A stretch of DNA of 64,000 bases from Thermococcus sp. JdFR-02. Its GTDB lineage: Archaea > Methanobacteriota_B > Thermococci > Thermococcales > Thermococcaceae. Below the pieces are notes generated by a model that worked only from the letters and a program-made list of their open reading frames with translations, made no database searches and was not told the DNA's origin. The stretch spans positions 62,001-126,000 of the forward strand of contig MTLP01000007.1 of assembly GCA_002009975.1 (NCBI GenBank), in the 5' to 3' direction. The position numbers and the translations under genes were made by a program. Shown here one piece after another: positions 43,750 through 52,529 of this stretch (position 1 is its first letter; each line of letters opens with the position of its first letter).

Positions 43750-44688
43750 ATGATTTTCGATGCCCACTCTGATTTACCTACATACATTTATGATGAAAGG
43801 AGAGAAGGAAAGAGAAGGGTTTTGGAAAAGCGATATAATGAATTTTTTGGGAAGGGCAGTATCTGGAGCAGAGTCATGGCAATATGGACCAGACCAGATA
43901 AAAGATCCTCCGCTTTGAGATACAACCTAGAGGTTCTTAATGTGCTTTATAAAGATGTCTTAGAAAGTGACAGTTTTGTGATAGTGACTTCAGTTGATGA
44001 GATGAGGAAAGCGATAAAAAACGGCAGGGTAGCTCTGTGGGTTGGCTTAGAGGGTGGAGAGCCAATAGAAGACAGCTTAGATCTGTTGGAAATATTCTAT
44101 GAACTCGGCTTGAGGGTTTTAACCTTAACATGGAGCCTTAGGAATGCAATAGGTGATGGAGTTTTTGAAAGAACGAATGGTGGCTTAACTAACTTTGGAG
44201 TTGAGGTTCTTGGAAAAGCTGAGGAATTGGGAGTTTTAGTTGATTTAAGTCATATAAATGAAAGGGGCTTTTGGGATGCCTTAGAAACTACGAGCTTTCC
44301 AGTTATAGCTTCTCATTCAAATGCTTACTCTCTTTGTAATAATTCGAGGAATCTTAAAGATGAACAGATTAAGGCTATTGCCGAGAGAGATGGCGTAATA
44401 GGCATAAACGCAATCCCGAGCTTTATTGATAAAGAAAAGCCAACTTTGGAGAAAATGATCGAACATATCGTTTATACTGTGGATTTGACTGGTTATAAGC
44501 ATGTGGGCTTTGGATTTGATTTTGTTTACTACTTGAAAGGATGGAGCGGAAAGAGTGTTGAGGACTTTGAGAATGAAGCAAAAATACCTACCTTAATTGA
44601 AAAGCTCAGAGAGAGGCTTAGTGAGAAAGAAATTGAAGCTATAGCTTTTGAAAACTTTGAAAGGGTTTTCGAAAGAGTTATTGGTTAG
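43750..44688 (+). CDS. Membrane-dipeptidase family peptidase (M19)
   Basis: A 312-residue metallopeptidase. The start FDAHSDLPTYI carries the first metal-binding H-x-D; further ligands are in GLEGGEPI (Glu), VDLSHINERG (His) and SHSNAYSL (His), ending with GFGFDFVYYL (Asp). It hydrolyses dipeptides, including D-amino acid forms in some members. GGTGG lies 7 nt before the ATG at 43750. A longer frame back to 43672 lacks a ribosome-binding site and would cover the TATA-like aaatATTTATTTAA, so it is rejected. No signal peptide is present. Confidence 0.88.
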   Translation: MIFDAHSDLPTYIYDERREGKRRVLEKRYNEFFGKGSIWSRVMAIWTRPDKRSSALRYNLEVLNVLYKDVLESDSFVIVTSVDEMRKAIKNGRVALWVGLEGGEPIEDSLDLLEIFYELGLRVLTLTWSLRNAIGDGVFERTNGGLTNFGVEVLGKAEELGVLVDLSHINERGFWDALETTSFPVIASHSNAYSLCNNSRNLKDEQIKAIAERDGVIGINAIPSFIDKEKPTLEKMIEHIVYTVDLTGYKHVGFGFDFVYYLKGWSGKSVEDFENEAKIPTLIEKLRERLSEKEIEAIAFENFERVFERVIG

Positions 44689-44733
44689 CAAACTTTTTAA
44701 CATCTCCTTCTTTAGTCTCTTTAAGGTGAGGGA

Positions 44734-45594
44734 ATGAAAGTTGAATTCAGTGCTTACTTCTTAACGTTCAGAGAAGCGAGACGGTTATTGTTAGCGAGGG
44801 GAGAAGTAAAGCTAAATCTAGATTTGGGGAAAACAAGGAAGAAATACCCTCTTATTGTAGAGGAAGATAAAGTTATCTTTCCAGATGGAAGTGAAGTTGA
44901 GAAGGAGATTTTGGAGAGAATAGCCAAAGATGAAGGTACAGTTTATTTTGTTAAAGGAGGGGGAGTTTTTAAAGCTGCAATTGCGAAAGAGGGATTTTAC
45001 AAGCTTGTTCCAACAATTCCACCAACTATAGAAATTAACGGCATTAGAATGCACCGCACTAAAGATATTACTCCCTTAGAAGACACGTTAAATAAAGTGA
45101 ATACAATAAAGCCAAAGGAAGGCGAGATGATTTTGGATACCTGTATGGGTCTCGGGTATACTGCAATAGAAAGTGCGAGGAGGGGAGCGTTTGTAATAAC
45201 TATTGAGAAAGACCCAAATGTGATTGAGCTTGCAAAGCTTAATCCTTGGAGCTATGAGGCCTTTCACTCACAAAAAATCCAATTGATACAGGGAGATGCA
45301 TTTGAGATAATAAAACGCTTTAAGGATGAAACCTTTGATGCTATAATCCATGATCCACCAAGATTTTCTTTAGCAGGTGAGCTTTACAGCAAAGATTTTT
45401 ATGAAGAGCTTTTTAGAGTTTTAAAAAGAGGTGGCAGGCTTTTCCATTATGTTGGGACTCCCGGTAAAAAATACAGAAGAAAAGATCTTCAAAGGGGAGT
45501 AATGGAGAGATTAAGAAAAGTTGGCTTTAAGAACGTGAGGAGAGTGGAAGAGGCTTTGGGAGTTGTTGCTTGGAAAACTTGGGAAGAACCTTGA
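44734..45594 (+). CDS. Predicted SAM-dependent methyltransferase (COG2521-like)
   Basis: A 286-residue protein. An N-terminal region of about 130 residues with mixed strands, possibly substrate-binding, precedes a Rossmann methyltransferase fold: motif I LDTCMGLGYTAIESA, motif II ITIEKDP and motif IV HDPPRFSLA. The DPPR tetrad suggests N-methylation of a base or an amino group. It matches the archaeal COG2521 group, of unknown substrate. AAGGTGAGGG precedes the ATG. Confidence 0.83.
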   Translation: MKVEFSAYFLTFREARRLLLARGEVKLNLDLGKTRKKYPLIVEEDKVIFPDGSEVEKEILERIAKDEGTVYFVKGGGVFKAAIAKEGFYKLVPTIPPTIEINGIRMHRTKDITPLEDTLNKVNTIKPKEGEMILDTCMGLGYTAIESARRGAFVITIEKDPNVIELAKLNPWSYEAFHSQKIQLIQGDAFEIIKRFKDETFDAIIHDPPRFSLAGELYSKDFYEELFRVLKRGGRLFHYVGTPGKKYRRKDLQRGVMERLRKVGFKNVRRVEEALGVVAWKTWEEP

Positions 45595-45896
45595 TATCGA
45601 GATTTTTGGAAGTATTTAATCAATGGTCTAATATCTTCTTCTCCTTAAAGAGCGAGGCTTTTTACAATGTAATAGTTAGATCACGATGTTATTGGCTACA
45701 CTAATTACTATGTCTGGTTGTTTTATTTTAACATTTTTAAAACTAACTTGGGTTATCCGATTAAGCCTTAAGTAATCAATTTTTACTTCTCATTTTATTA
45801 TTTAAAAAGAAAAAATTTAATTAATACAAGTTAGAAAAATTTATAAAATTTGGACGTATAATCTTTAATGTAAAAATTTGTTAGAGGTGATAACAA
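45595..45896. other. AT-rich intergenic region
   Basis: This 302-nt gap has no supported gene. It is very A+T-rich in its last 120 nt, which contain a clear TATA box (45840-45847) for the secreted-protein operon. Its first half holds no boxes C/D and no significant open frame. The T-rich stretch (ctttttac) near 45660 may terminate the methyltransferase transcript. Confidence 0.6.
45840..45847 (+). promoter_or_regulatory. Strong TATA box for the secreted-protein operon
   Basis: TTTATAAA preceded by GAAAAA (BRE-like) lies 50 nt ahead of the GTG start at 45897. GAGGTGATAACAA then provides the ribosome-binding site. Confidence 0.6.
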
Positions 45897-46889
45897 GTGA
45901 AGTGGAAACCAATATTAGCATTGTTATTTGGGTTGTTAGTGTTAGGAACAATTGCAGGAACAGTGAGTGCAGGATCAGGATACTGGAAACAAAAGGGAAA
46001 TGTTGGGCATGGATTCTATGAAGATCCTCTTATGGGATCTGTGGATGTGTATAATAGTGTTGCACTCGAGTACTATACAACTGCAGACTATATTGAATCG
46101 TTTGGAAAATGGTTATACTCTTTTAGAGAAGTCTCAGTGGGGGCAACCAGAGCTGGTGGTGAACCTTGGGGAGGAATAGTAAAGCAGAGTTTAGAGCTTA
46201 GAAAAGTTGGCGGTAGTGAATACTTTTCCTTCATGACTAATTTTGCAGATGGAAGAGTAGCAGCGGCGTGGCCATATTCTGGAATTAGCAATTACTTTGA
46301 GGATATAGCTCTTAGCGCAGCTGAACTGGCTATTGGGCAAATTTCGTATGTAGGATTTGCATTATCAGCTATGGATTTTGTAAACGCTCTGAAGGAGGGA
46401 TATGACCAACTTAATAATCCGGGGAACTTATATGTGGAATGGACAACATACGGTTCTGATGTAGGGCATTTTGCAAGGTGGTATGTTGAGGCAGATCCAA
46501 GTAGTCTTATAGAATTTTCGGTGATATCCAAGATGTACTATAATCCTTGGGACAGTGTGAATGTAGGATTTTACGTCATGATTGATGTTCCAGATTCTCC
46601 AGAAGTTTTCTTGGCAAGTTCTGTGAATAAGGCAACATTAGTAAATAATGCAGATGGAATCGAAGAATATTCAGTATATTTTGGAGATCATAAGACAAAA
46701 ATATACAAAATACCACCAAGTAAGCTTGAAGAATATGGGAGAAAACTCAATATTCCTAAAGAAATAATAGAAAAAGCCATAAGCTCTAAGAGTTATGTGT
46801 ATCATGTTGAGGGTATTCCAGGAGTTAAGATAGTGCGCTCTTTCAGCTATGTGGAAAGAAATCAGGGAGATAATGCGTTTAAGCCTTGA
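45897..46889 (+). CDS. Secreted protein of unknown family
   Basis: A 330-residue protein starting with GTG, with GAGGTGAT 7 nt upstream. A typical signal peptide (ILALLFGLLVLGTIAGTVSA, cleavage near residue 25) exports it. The mature part is rich in Tyr, Trp, Gly and Ser (GSGYWKQKGNVGHGFYEDPL) with no Cys, and has one amphipathic or hydrophobic stretch near 135-165 (ALSAAELAIGQISYVGFALS). The C-terminus is charged. No known domain was recognised. It heads a three-gene operon with two small membrane-linked proteins, a layout seen in secreted toxin/bacteriocin or surface-layer modules. Confidence 0.75.
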   Translation: MKWKPILALLFGLLVLGTIAGTVSAGSGYWKQKGNVGHGFYEDPLMGSVDVYNSVALEYYTTADYIESFGKWLYSFREVSVGATRAGGEPWGGIVKQSLELRKVGGSEYFSFMTNFADGRVAAAWPYSGISNYFEDIALSAAELAIGQISYVGFALSAMDFVNALKEGYDQLNNPGNLYVEWTTYGSDVGHFARWYVEADPSSLIEFSVISKMYYNPWDSVNVGFYVMIDVPDSPEVFLASSVNKATLVNNADGIEEYSVYFGDHKTKIYKIPPSKLEEYGRKLNIPKEIIEKAISSKSYVYHVEGIPGVKIVRSFSYVERNQGDNAFKP

Positions 46890-46915
46890 ACCTATAGTAA
46901 AAGCGAGGGAGTTGT

Positions 46916-47416
46916 ATGAATAGGAAGCTCTCTTTAGTTTTGCTTTTTTTAGTTTTAGTTTCTGCATTGTCAGTTTACTATTCTTATCCTAGAAAGAAGC
47001 AAGAAGTAAATAGATCTAGCATACCAATACCCCCAGCAGACTACCTTCAAGATCTTTTTGTTCAGTCTTCAGAAGGTAGGGAACTTATTGAGGGGAAGGA
47101 GTTTGATCTTGATCATAGAGTCATCTATTGGGTGAAGGGAGATTACCCAAACTACACTGTTGTAAGAGCTAAGGCAATATTTTGGGTAGGAGGCGAGTGG
47201 ATAACTACCCCAGTCTCTTCGTCAGAGTATATAAGAAGATACACTGGAGGAGATCCCTACATAGTTGAATTTGACATGATTAACAAAAAGATACTCTCAA
47301 TAGAGAAAGCAGATGAGAAAAAATTGCAAGAATATTGGGCTATATACTACAAACACTGTCAGGTTTGCGAAAATCTCACTGGTTACAATGTAATAGTCAT
47401 AATAGAAGAAAACTAA
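46916..47416 (+). CDS. Membrane-anchored extracytoplasmic protein, unknown function
   Basis: A 166-residue protein with an N-terminal helix (SLVLLFLVLVSALSVYY) serving as signal anchor and a soluble outer domain with a C-x2-C near the end (HCQVCENL). GAGGGAG precedes the ATG, 26 nt after the secreted-protein gene. No family was recognised. Cotranscription suggests it handles or tethers the secreted protein. Confidence 0.7.
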   Translation: MNRKLSLVLLFLVLVSALSVYYSYPRKKQEVNRSSIPIPPADYLQDLFVQSSEGRELIEGKEFDLDHRVIYWVKGDYPNYTVVRAKAIFWVGGEWITTPVSSSEYIRRYTGGDPYIVEFDMINKKILSIEKADEKKLQEYWAIYYKHCQVCENLTGYNVIVIIEEN

Positions 47417-47436
47417 GAGGGGGTGATAATGTTATC

Positions 47437-47718
47437 ATGTGGGAATCGTTTATAAACAAATTGCTAGCTGTTTCGTTCTCTTTAATCTTCGTACTTATCT
47501 CATATAAAGAGGCTAAAAAATACTATCACTCCCCTATTAATGCTATCATAGCCGTTTTATTGATATTAATCATCCCCAGCACTATAATTGCTACTTTATG
47601 GAACCTTAAATTGGTTAAAAATGAGAATATATTACCACCAGCCTATGCGATCTTAGCCGCTATTGGAGTAATGGTTAGTGAAAAACTATTTGCAAAACAC
47701 AAAAATGAGAAAGGGTAA
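47437..47718 (+). CDS. Small three-helix membrane protein, unknown function
   Basis: A 93-residue protein with three hydrophobic segments and a Lys-rich C-terminus. GGGGGTGAT lies about 10 nt before the ATG at 47437; a longer frame begins inside the preceding gene and lacks a site. Small multi-helix proteins at the end of secreted-toxin operons often confer immunity, but nothing in the sequence proves that here. It ends 2 nt from the convergent peptidase pseudogene. Confidence 0.65.
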   Translation: MWESFINKLLAVSFSLIFVLISYKEAKKYYHSPINAIIAVLLILIIPSTIIATLWNLKLVKNENILPPAYAILAAIGVMVSEKLFAKHKNEKG

Positions 47719-47720
47719 TG

Positions 47721-49616
47721 TCATGCCTCTTTTTTCTCCAGAATCTCCTCAATTGGGAATCCTTTTTCTCCTTTAACAAGCTTTCTAATGAAGAATTCAA
47801 GGATTAGTTTGTGTCTCTTTGCCCTGTGCCTTGGAGAACCCCTTATGCTATGCCCATGGGCACCTTTTTTGAATATCGCGATGTAAGCTTCCTTCCCATA
47901 GTCCTTAAGAACATGATAGAACATTACCGATTGATCCAATGGACAGCGGTAATCCTCTAGGCTGTGAATTATTAAAATTGGTGCTTTGACATTTTTTGCA
48001 TAAAAGAGTGGGCTTAGCTTTCTATAGTTTTCATTTTCGAGTGGATTATCTCCAATTTCCTCCTTTTCAAACCATAAGCCTATATCTGAAAAAGCATAAC
48101 TTGTAAGCCAGTAGCTTATGCCATTCTCGCTTACAGCAGCTTTAAAGAGTTCACTTTGTGTAACTGCCCAGTTGGTCATAAAGCCACCATAACTAATCCC
48201 GGTTATTCCGATCTTTTCCCCATCGGCATTTGGTTCGAGCTTAAGAAACTCTTTGATTCCCCTAAGAATGTCTTAAAAATCCTCCAAGCCAGTTCTTTCT
48301 AAAACTTTTAGTGCAAAATCTTCATCATAGCCATTGCTTCCCCTTGGGTTTACAAAAACTATGTAAAATCCCTTATCGGCTAAAAGCTGCATCATGTAGT
48401 GGAAGTAATAGCCATACATCCCTTTAGGTCCACCGTGGACGAAGACAATCACTGGAGCTTTTTCTCCCTCTTTGATATCAGGCTTTAAGTACCATCCATC
48501 AAGCTCCAATCCATCAAAGCTTTTGTACCTAAAGTGGTTTACTGCCCTAACCTTTACGCGCTTTAGAATTTCACCGTTATAATCAGTCATCTGCTTTAAT
48601 CCCCCATCCCAGAGGAAAACTTCGCTTAACCTTGTATCGGTTTGTTTTAACAGAACAACTTTTCCATCATCACTCACATCAAAATCAACAATCCATGCGT
48701 TTTCATCAACTACTGGGATTTTTTCTTCCCCTTTAAGGACTTCAAGAGTTACTTTTCCTTCCTTGGCACTTATGAAATAAACGTCTCCTTGAGCATCAAG
48801 CTTTCCACGCCAGTTGTTATAGATAAAGCGCTCTGTTAAAGGCTTAACTTCCTTGCCATCCCATATATAAAGATAGTCATGCTCGCTAATCTTTTCCTTC
48901 TTTGGCTTTCCTATCAAGAGCAAGAGCTTTCCATTTGAATCAATAGCCTCAAAAGAAACCTTTTCAAAGAGCTTTTCGCTGTTTCCATCTTTGTATGCAT
49001 AGATGTCGTAAAATTTAAACAATTGTAGATTACCATCCTCGCGATGCGGCACATTATAAATTACTTCATCACCATGCCATATTCCAAAGGAGAACTTGTC
49101 TGTTGTAAATTCCTCTAAGACCTCCTCACCCTCGGTGTCGTAAATCCAAAAAGTGGTCTTCTCCCCATCAAAGAAACCCTTGTTATCAAACCAAACTGGT
49201 ACATCATCTTCAAAAATGAAGTCTTCGTCCTCCCTTCTCTTAAATCCCGTTATCAAAACTCTCCTATCATCTTTATTCCAGCTCACGTTGAGGATGTTTT
49301 TCACTTCCATAAGCTTTTTAGCACTCATTGATCTTAAATCTACGAGCCAGAGTTCGTTTGTCTTTTTCTCTTCATTTGGTCTAACAAAAGTCAGCTTATG
49401 GACACTTGGGGAAAATCTTGGCATCGTTGCATTCTCAACATATTTCCTTTCTCCGCTATTAATCTCCTCGATGACGATTGTATTTTCATATTTGTTATCT
49501 CTCATGTTTGCTTTTGTCAAGACGTAAGCTATTTTCTTTCCATCTTTTGAAATCTTAACATCACCTAAGTAGGCAAACTTTGCAAAAGTGTTTTCATCCC
49601 ATTCGAATTTTGTCAT
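47721..49616 (-). pseudogene. Acylaminoacyl peptidase (S9C) gene broken by an in-frame stop
   Basis: The two reading frames 49616-48273 and 48272-47721 are in phase and together encode a 631-residue S9 peptidase with one internal TAA at 48275-48273. The surrounding sequence reads GLEDF-stop-DILRGIKEF; the intact paralogue at 17233 has YQDI at this point, so a CAA-to-TAA change is the simplest cause. The N-terminal beta-propeller and, after the stop, nucleophile motif GISYGG, Asp in LEDYRC and His in GAHGHS are all otherwise intact. The truncated product lacks the whole catalytic triad. A recent mutation or a sequencing error are the main options. Confidence 0.85.
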
Positions 49617-49685
49617 AACGTTATCACCTAAATGTTCAAGAAGTTTTTAAAGTATTTAATCCTTAAGGTTATGGAAGGGGAAGAA

Positions 49686-49997
49686 ATGAAGGAAGAGCAT
49701 GTTGTTATTGTAATCTTAGCTGTTGGTATTCTCATTTCATTGATAACGAGGAGGTATATAGGAATAGTGCTTTCAGCTATTGGGATACCTTTGTATTTGG
49801 CATATATTTCAAGAGAGCAGAATATTTTAGCAAAATCAAGGCTTTTTGAGAGGGATTTGTTTTTGATGATGACCGTAACGATTTTTATAGTATTAGCCTT
49901 TGAGTACTTTTCTGATCCAAGGTTAGGACTGGTTGGAATGGCTCTCTTTATACCCATCGTTTTTTATGTCCTTGATAAATTAAAGACTAGAGAGTAA
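49686..49997 (+). CDS. Small membrane protein, unknown function
   Basis: A 103-residue protein with three to four hydrophobic segments (VVIVILAVGILISLI, GIVLSAIGIPLYLAY, LFLMMTVTIFIVLAF, GLVGMALFIPIVFYVL). GGGGAAG precedes the ATG at 49686; ATG 49671 is another option, 25 nt after a TATA-like tTTTTAAAG, in which case the mRNA is leaderless. It is divergent from the broken peptidase gene and convergent with a kinase gene, overlapping its end by 18 nt. Confidence 0.65.
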   Translation: MKEEHVVIVILAVGILISLITRRYIGIVLSAIGIPLYLAYISREQNILAKSRLFERDLFLMMTVTIFIVLAFEYFSDPRLGLVGMALFIPIVFYVLDKLKTRE

Positions 49998-50633
49998 TTT
50001 AAGAATTTCCTTGGTATTTTTCTCCTTTTTGTAAATTGTCAGTGCCTTTCTCATATCTTTTAGGAAGCTTTCATCTATCTTAAATCTCTCCCTCACTCTC
50101 CTAGAAATCGCATTTTCAGAGAGGAATACCACAGATATAGCCGCGGTTAGATTCTTTGGCTTCCTTCTTAGACTCGCCTTTTCAAAGTCTATTATCCAAA
50201 CATCGCTCTTTCCTATGATTATATGCTTTCCTCCCTGAATCTGTCCATGATCAATGTTTAACCCATCAAGTGCAAGTGTTTTTTCAAAAATCTTCAACAA
50301 ATGATGCTTTTTAACATCTGCATAGAGAATTGGAATTCCTTCTGCAAATTTTCTAACTAAATAATCCAATCCTTCAAACTTTCCTGTAAAAAGGAGTTCT
50401 GGAATGATATTTGTCCCTTGTAGAATTTCAAGGATTTTTGCCTCTTTTTCTATGGTTTTTCTTGGGGAATCTTTCCTCTGGAGTTTTATGAGAATTTTTT
50501 CATTTTTAAGCTCTCCAGTGAAAACTAAGCTTGTATTACCCTTAGAAAAGGGAGTGATATTCTTTATTCCCCTTTCTTTTAAATGTTTGTAAAACCTCTC
50601 TAAGGTTTCTTCATCGATTAAATGACCTATCAT
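49980..50633 (-). CDS. Predicted archaeal Ser/Thr protein kinase-like protein (COG2112)
   Basis: A 217-residue short kinase-fold protein. The glycine-rich loop reads SKGNTSLVF and the ATP-binding Lys lies in ILIKLQRK. The catalytic loop is IDHGQIQGGKHIII (an H-G-Q form instead of HRD) and the metal motif IIDFEKAS has DFE in place of DFG. These variants are those of the archaeal COG2112 group, related to RIO and lipopolysaccharide kinases. The substrate is unknown. It ends inside the convergent small membrane gene. Confidence 0.8.
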   Translation of the reverse strand: MIGHLIDEETLERFYKHLKERGIKNITPFSKGNTSLVFTGELKNEKILIKLQRKDSPRKTIEKEAKILEILQGTNIIPELLFTGKFEGLDYLVRKFAEGIPILYADVKKHHLLKIFEKTLALDGLNIDHGQIQGGKHIIIGKSDVWIIDFEKASLRRKPKNLTAAISVVFLSENAISRRVRERFKIDESFLKDMRKALTIYKKEKNTKEILKLLSSL

Positions 50634-50688
50634 GGCATTTCGATAACCTTAAATACCTTGCAAGTTAAAATTATTTTGGTGGTAAACT

Positions 50689-50916
50689 ATGGTGACTGCA
50701 TTTATTTTGATGGTTACAGCAGCAGGGAAGGAAAGGGAAGTTATGGAGAAGTTATTAGCTATGCCAGAGGTTAAGGAAGCTTATGTAGTTTATGGGGAAT
50801 ATGACTTAATAGTCAAAGTTGAAACAGATACACTAAAAGATTTGGATCAATTCATAACAGAAAAGATAAGAAAAATGCCAGAGATACAGATGACATCAAC
50901 AATGATAGCCATCTGA
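50689..50916 (+). CDS. Stand-alone RAM-domain protein (Lrp/AsnC ligand-binding)
   Basis: A 75-residue protein equal to the C-terminal RAM domain of Lrp/AsnC regulators (VKEAYVVYGEYDLIVKVET) without a DNA-binding helix. Pyrococcus has such stand-alone proteins, described as DM1-type, that bind amino acids and can pair with full-length regulators. TTGGTGG lies close to the ATG. It may tune an Lrp-type regulator such as that at 32078, which is an inference. Confidence 0.88.
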   Translation: MVTAFILMVTAAGKEREVMEKLLAMPEVKEAYVVYGEYDLIVKVETDTLKDLDQFITEKIRKMPEIQMTSTMIAI

Positions 50917-50967
50917 TGAACTTCCCACTCCTAAATCCTTTCTTTTCTATAGGCTATTTGTGAATCC

Positions 50968-50986
50968 TTAAGTTTTTAAAACTTAA
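50968..50986. repeat. Perfect 9-bp-arm palindrome over a TATA region
   Basis: TTAAGTTTTTAAAACTTAA is a perfect palindrome with a central T, 28 nt before the start at 51014. Its core TTTTTAAAA is the likely TATA box of the SPOUT methyltransferase gene, so it may be either a symmetric promoter or an operator. Confidence 0.55.
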
Positions 50987-51013
50987 ACAACCAGCTCTTT
51001 TAGGTGGGTTGAA

Positions 51014-51640
51014 ATGCCGTACCTAGTTATTGAGCATCTTGAGGAGATAAGTGAGTGGCTCTGGCTTGAATATTCTCATGTAGCTAAATGGTGGAAAGAT
51101 AAGCTCATTTTTACAAATGTTAGAGAAGATGAAAGGGAAAAATTAGCTAAACTTGGGAGCGTTATAAGTGAAAGTGTCACGAAATTTCCTTTTGATAGGT
51201 CAAAGATCATCGTTTTAGATCTGCAAGCAAAGGAAGAGCTGAAGCCTGAAGACATAAGCGAAGACACCATAATCGTCGTTGGCGGAATTTTAGGAGATGC
51301 TATTCCAAAAGGGAGAACGAAAGAGTTCATAACCTCAAAGATGGAAGGAGTAAAAGTTAGGCACATAGGAAAGCCGCAATATTCGATTGATGGTGCTTCA
51401 ATCGTGGCAAAGCTTATTGCAGATGGAAAAAGACTTGATGAAATAGGATATGAAGAAAATCCCACGATAAAGCTTGATGAATTCAGTGAAATAACTTTGC
51501 ATTATGCAGTTCCAAAGTTGAATGGAAAGCTTTTGTTAACGCCGGGGTTAATAGAGTTGCAGAAGAGGGAGCTTGGGTTTGATGAAGATATAGATGATGA
51601 AGAGATTGAGGAGTTCTTTGAAGGAAATAGAGAACTCTGA
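51014..51640 (+). CDS. SFM1-like SPOUT methyltransferase
   Basis: A 208-residue protein. The start YLVIEHLEEISEWLWLEYSH and the knot motif VVGGILGDAIPKGRTKEF closely resemble yeast Sfm1, a SPOUT enzyme that methylates an arginine of ribosomal protein uS3, in the RNA_Me_trans (DUF431) family. The C-terminal IDDEEIEEFF tail is acidic. It likely methylates a ribosomal protein or RNA. GGTGGG precedes the ATG. Confidence 0.83.
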   Translation: MPYLVIEHLEEISEWLWLEYSHVAKWWKDKLIFTNVREDEREKLAKLGSVISESVTKFPFDRSKIIVLDLQAKEELKPEDISEDTIIVVGGILGDAIPKGRTKEFITSKMEGVKVRHIGKPQYSIDGASIVAKLIADGKRLDEIGYEENPTIKLDEFSEITLHYAVPKLNGKLLLTPGLIELQKRELGFDEDIDDEEIEEFFEGNREL

Positions 51641-51650
51641 GGTGAGTTGA

Positions 51651-52187
51651 ATGGTTAAAAACTTTGAGCTTCCAGAAGAGTTGATTGAGATTCTCCAGAT
51701 ACTTGAGTCTTTGAATGCAAAGGCTTATCTAATAGGTGCAAGAGCCCTACTAATGCACGGTGCATTGGCAAGGACCACAAGAGATATAGACATTATGATA
51801 AACGTGGAGGATCTGAAAATCCTGCGCAGTGAATTAACAGAAAAGTTAAGGGAGAAAGGTTTTCTTGTTCAATGGCGTTCATGGGGATTGCTCGTGAAAA
51901 GCAAAAGTGGACTAGAAATAGACATAAATACCCCAATGCTTATTCTCGATGAAGAATTTCAGAAAAGGGCTATTCGAATATGGAGAAACTTCTACCTTCC
52001 TTCTGTGGAGGATTTAATTGTCACAAAGCTCATGTCACTGGAAAGAAAAGACTACGCCGATATTAAAGAAGTATTCAGATTAGCTAAGAACATTGACTTT
52101 GAATACCTGTGCAAAAGGATAAGCCAAGCAAATCTTAAGAGGGAGTTCAACAGAATAGCCAGCAGGATAGGTGTAAGAAAATGCTGA
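51651..52187 (+). CDS. Nucleotidyltransferase-fold protein (toxin/antitoxin-like)
   Basis: A 178-residue protein. The motif YLIGARALLMHG...TRDIDIMI is the G-x-x-A...HG-x-x-R-x-T-x-D-I-D-I pattern of DUF6036/AbiEii-type nucleotidyltransferases, with both metal Asp residues kept. The C-terminal part (PSVEDLIVTKLMSLERKDYADI) is typical too. GAGGTGAG precedes the ATG, and the downstream gene overlaps by 7 nt. Such pairs often act as toxin-antitoxin or RNA-modifying modules, which is an inference here. Confidence 0.8.
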   Translation: MVKNFELPEELIEILQILESLNAKAYLIGARALLMHGALARTTRDIDIMINVEDLKILRSELTEKLREKGFLVQWRSWGLLVKSKSGLEIDINTPMLILDEEFQKRAIRIWRNFYLPSVEDLIVTKLMSLERKDYADIKEVFRLAKNIDFEYLCKRISQANLKREFNRIASRIGVRKC

Positions 52188-52450
52188 AGCTATACCATAT
52201 ATTACCACGTGAAATTCTCAGAATTTTGGCTAAATATAATTTCCGTCTTGTTGGTCCCTGGAAAGAGTATTATCTGGCAAAAGGGAATGTTTTCTTGATA
52301 CGTGAGCTACCTCTCAAAATTGCCTTCAAAGGGGAGGATAAGAGAATAATAGATGAATTGGAACCTTATGCCGAAAGGATAATCAGGAGCAAGAATAAGG
52401 TCTCATTTAAAATAGGAAGGCACTGGGTTATCCTGGAATTTGAGGATTAA
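52181..52450 (+). CDS. Small partner protein of the nucleotidyltransferase
   Basis: An 89-residue soluble protein, basic in its first half and ending in WVILEFED. The frame starts inside the last codons of the nucleotidyltransferase gene (ATG overlap), implying coupled translation and a stoichiometric partner. No family was recognised. It may be the antitoxin, or the substrate or target of the enzyme. Confidence 0.65.
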   Translation: MLKLYHILPREILRILAKYNFRLVGPWKEYYLAKGNVFLIRELPLKIAFKGEDKRIIDELEPYAERIIRSKNKVSFKIGRHWVILEFED

Positions 52451-52529
52451 ATTTATTCAAGATGAAAAGGCATTTTTCACATTCCAGAGAGTTCTTTAAA
52501 ACAATTTAAAACAAAAGAAAGGGATAAAA

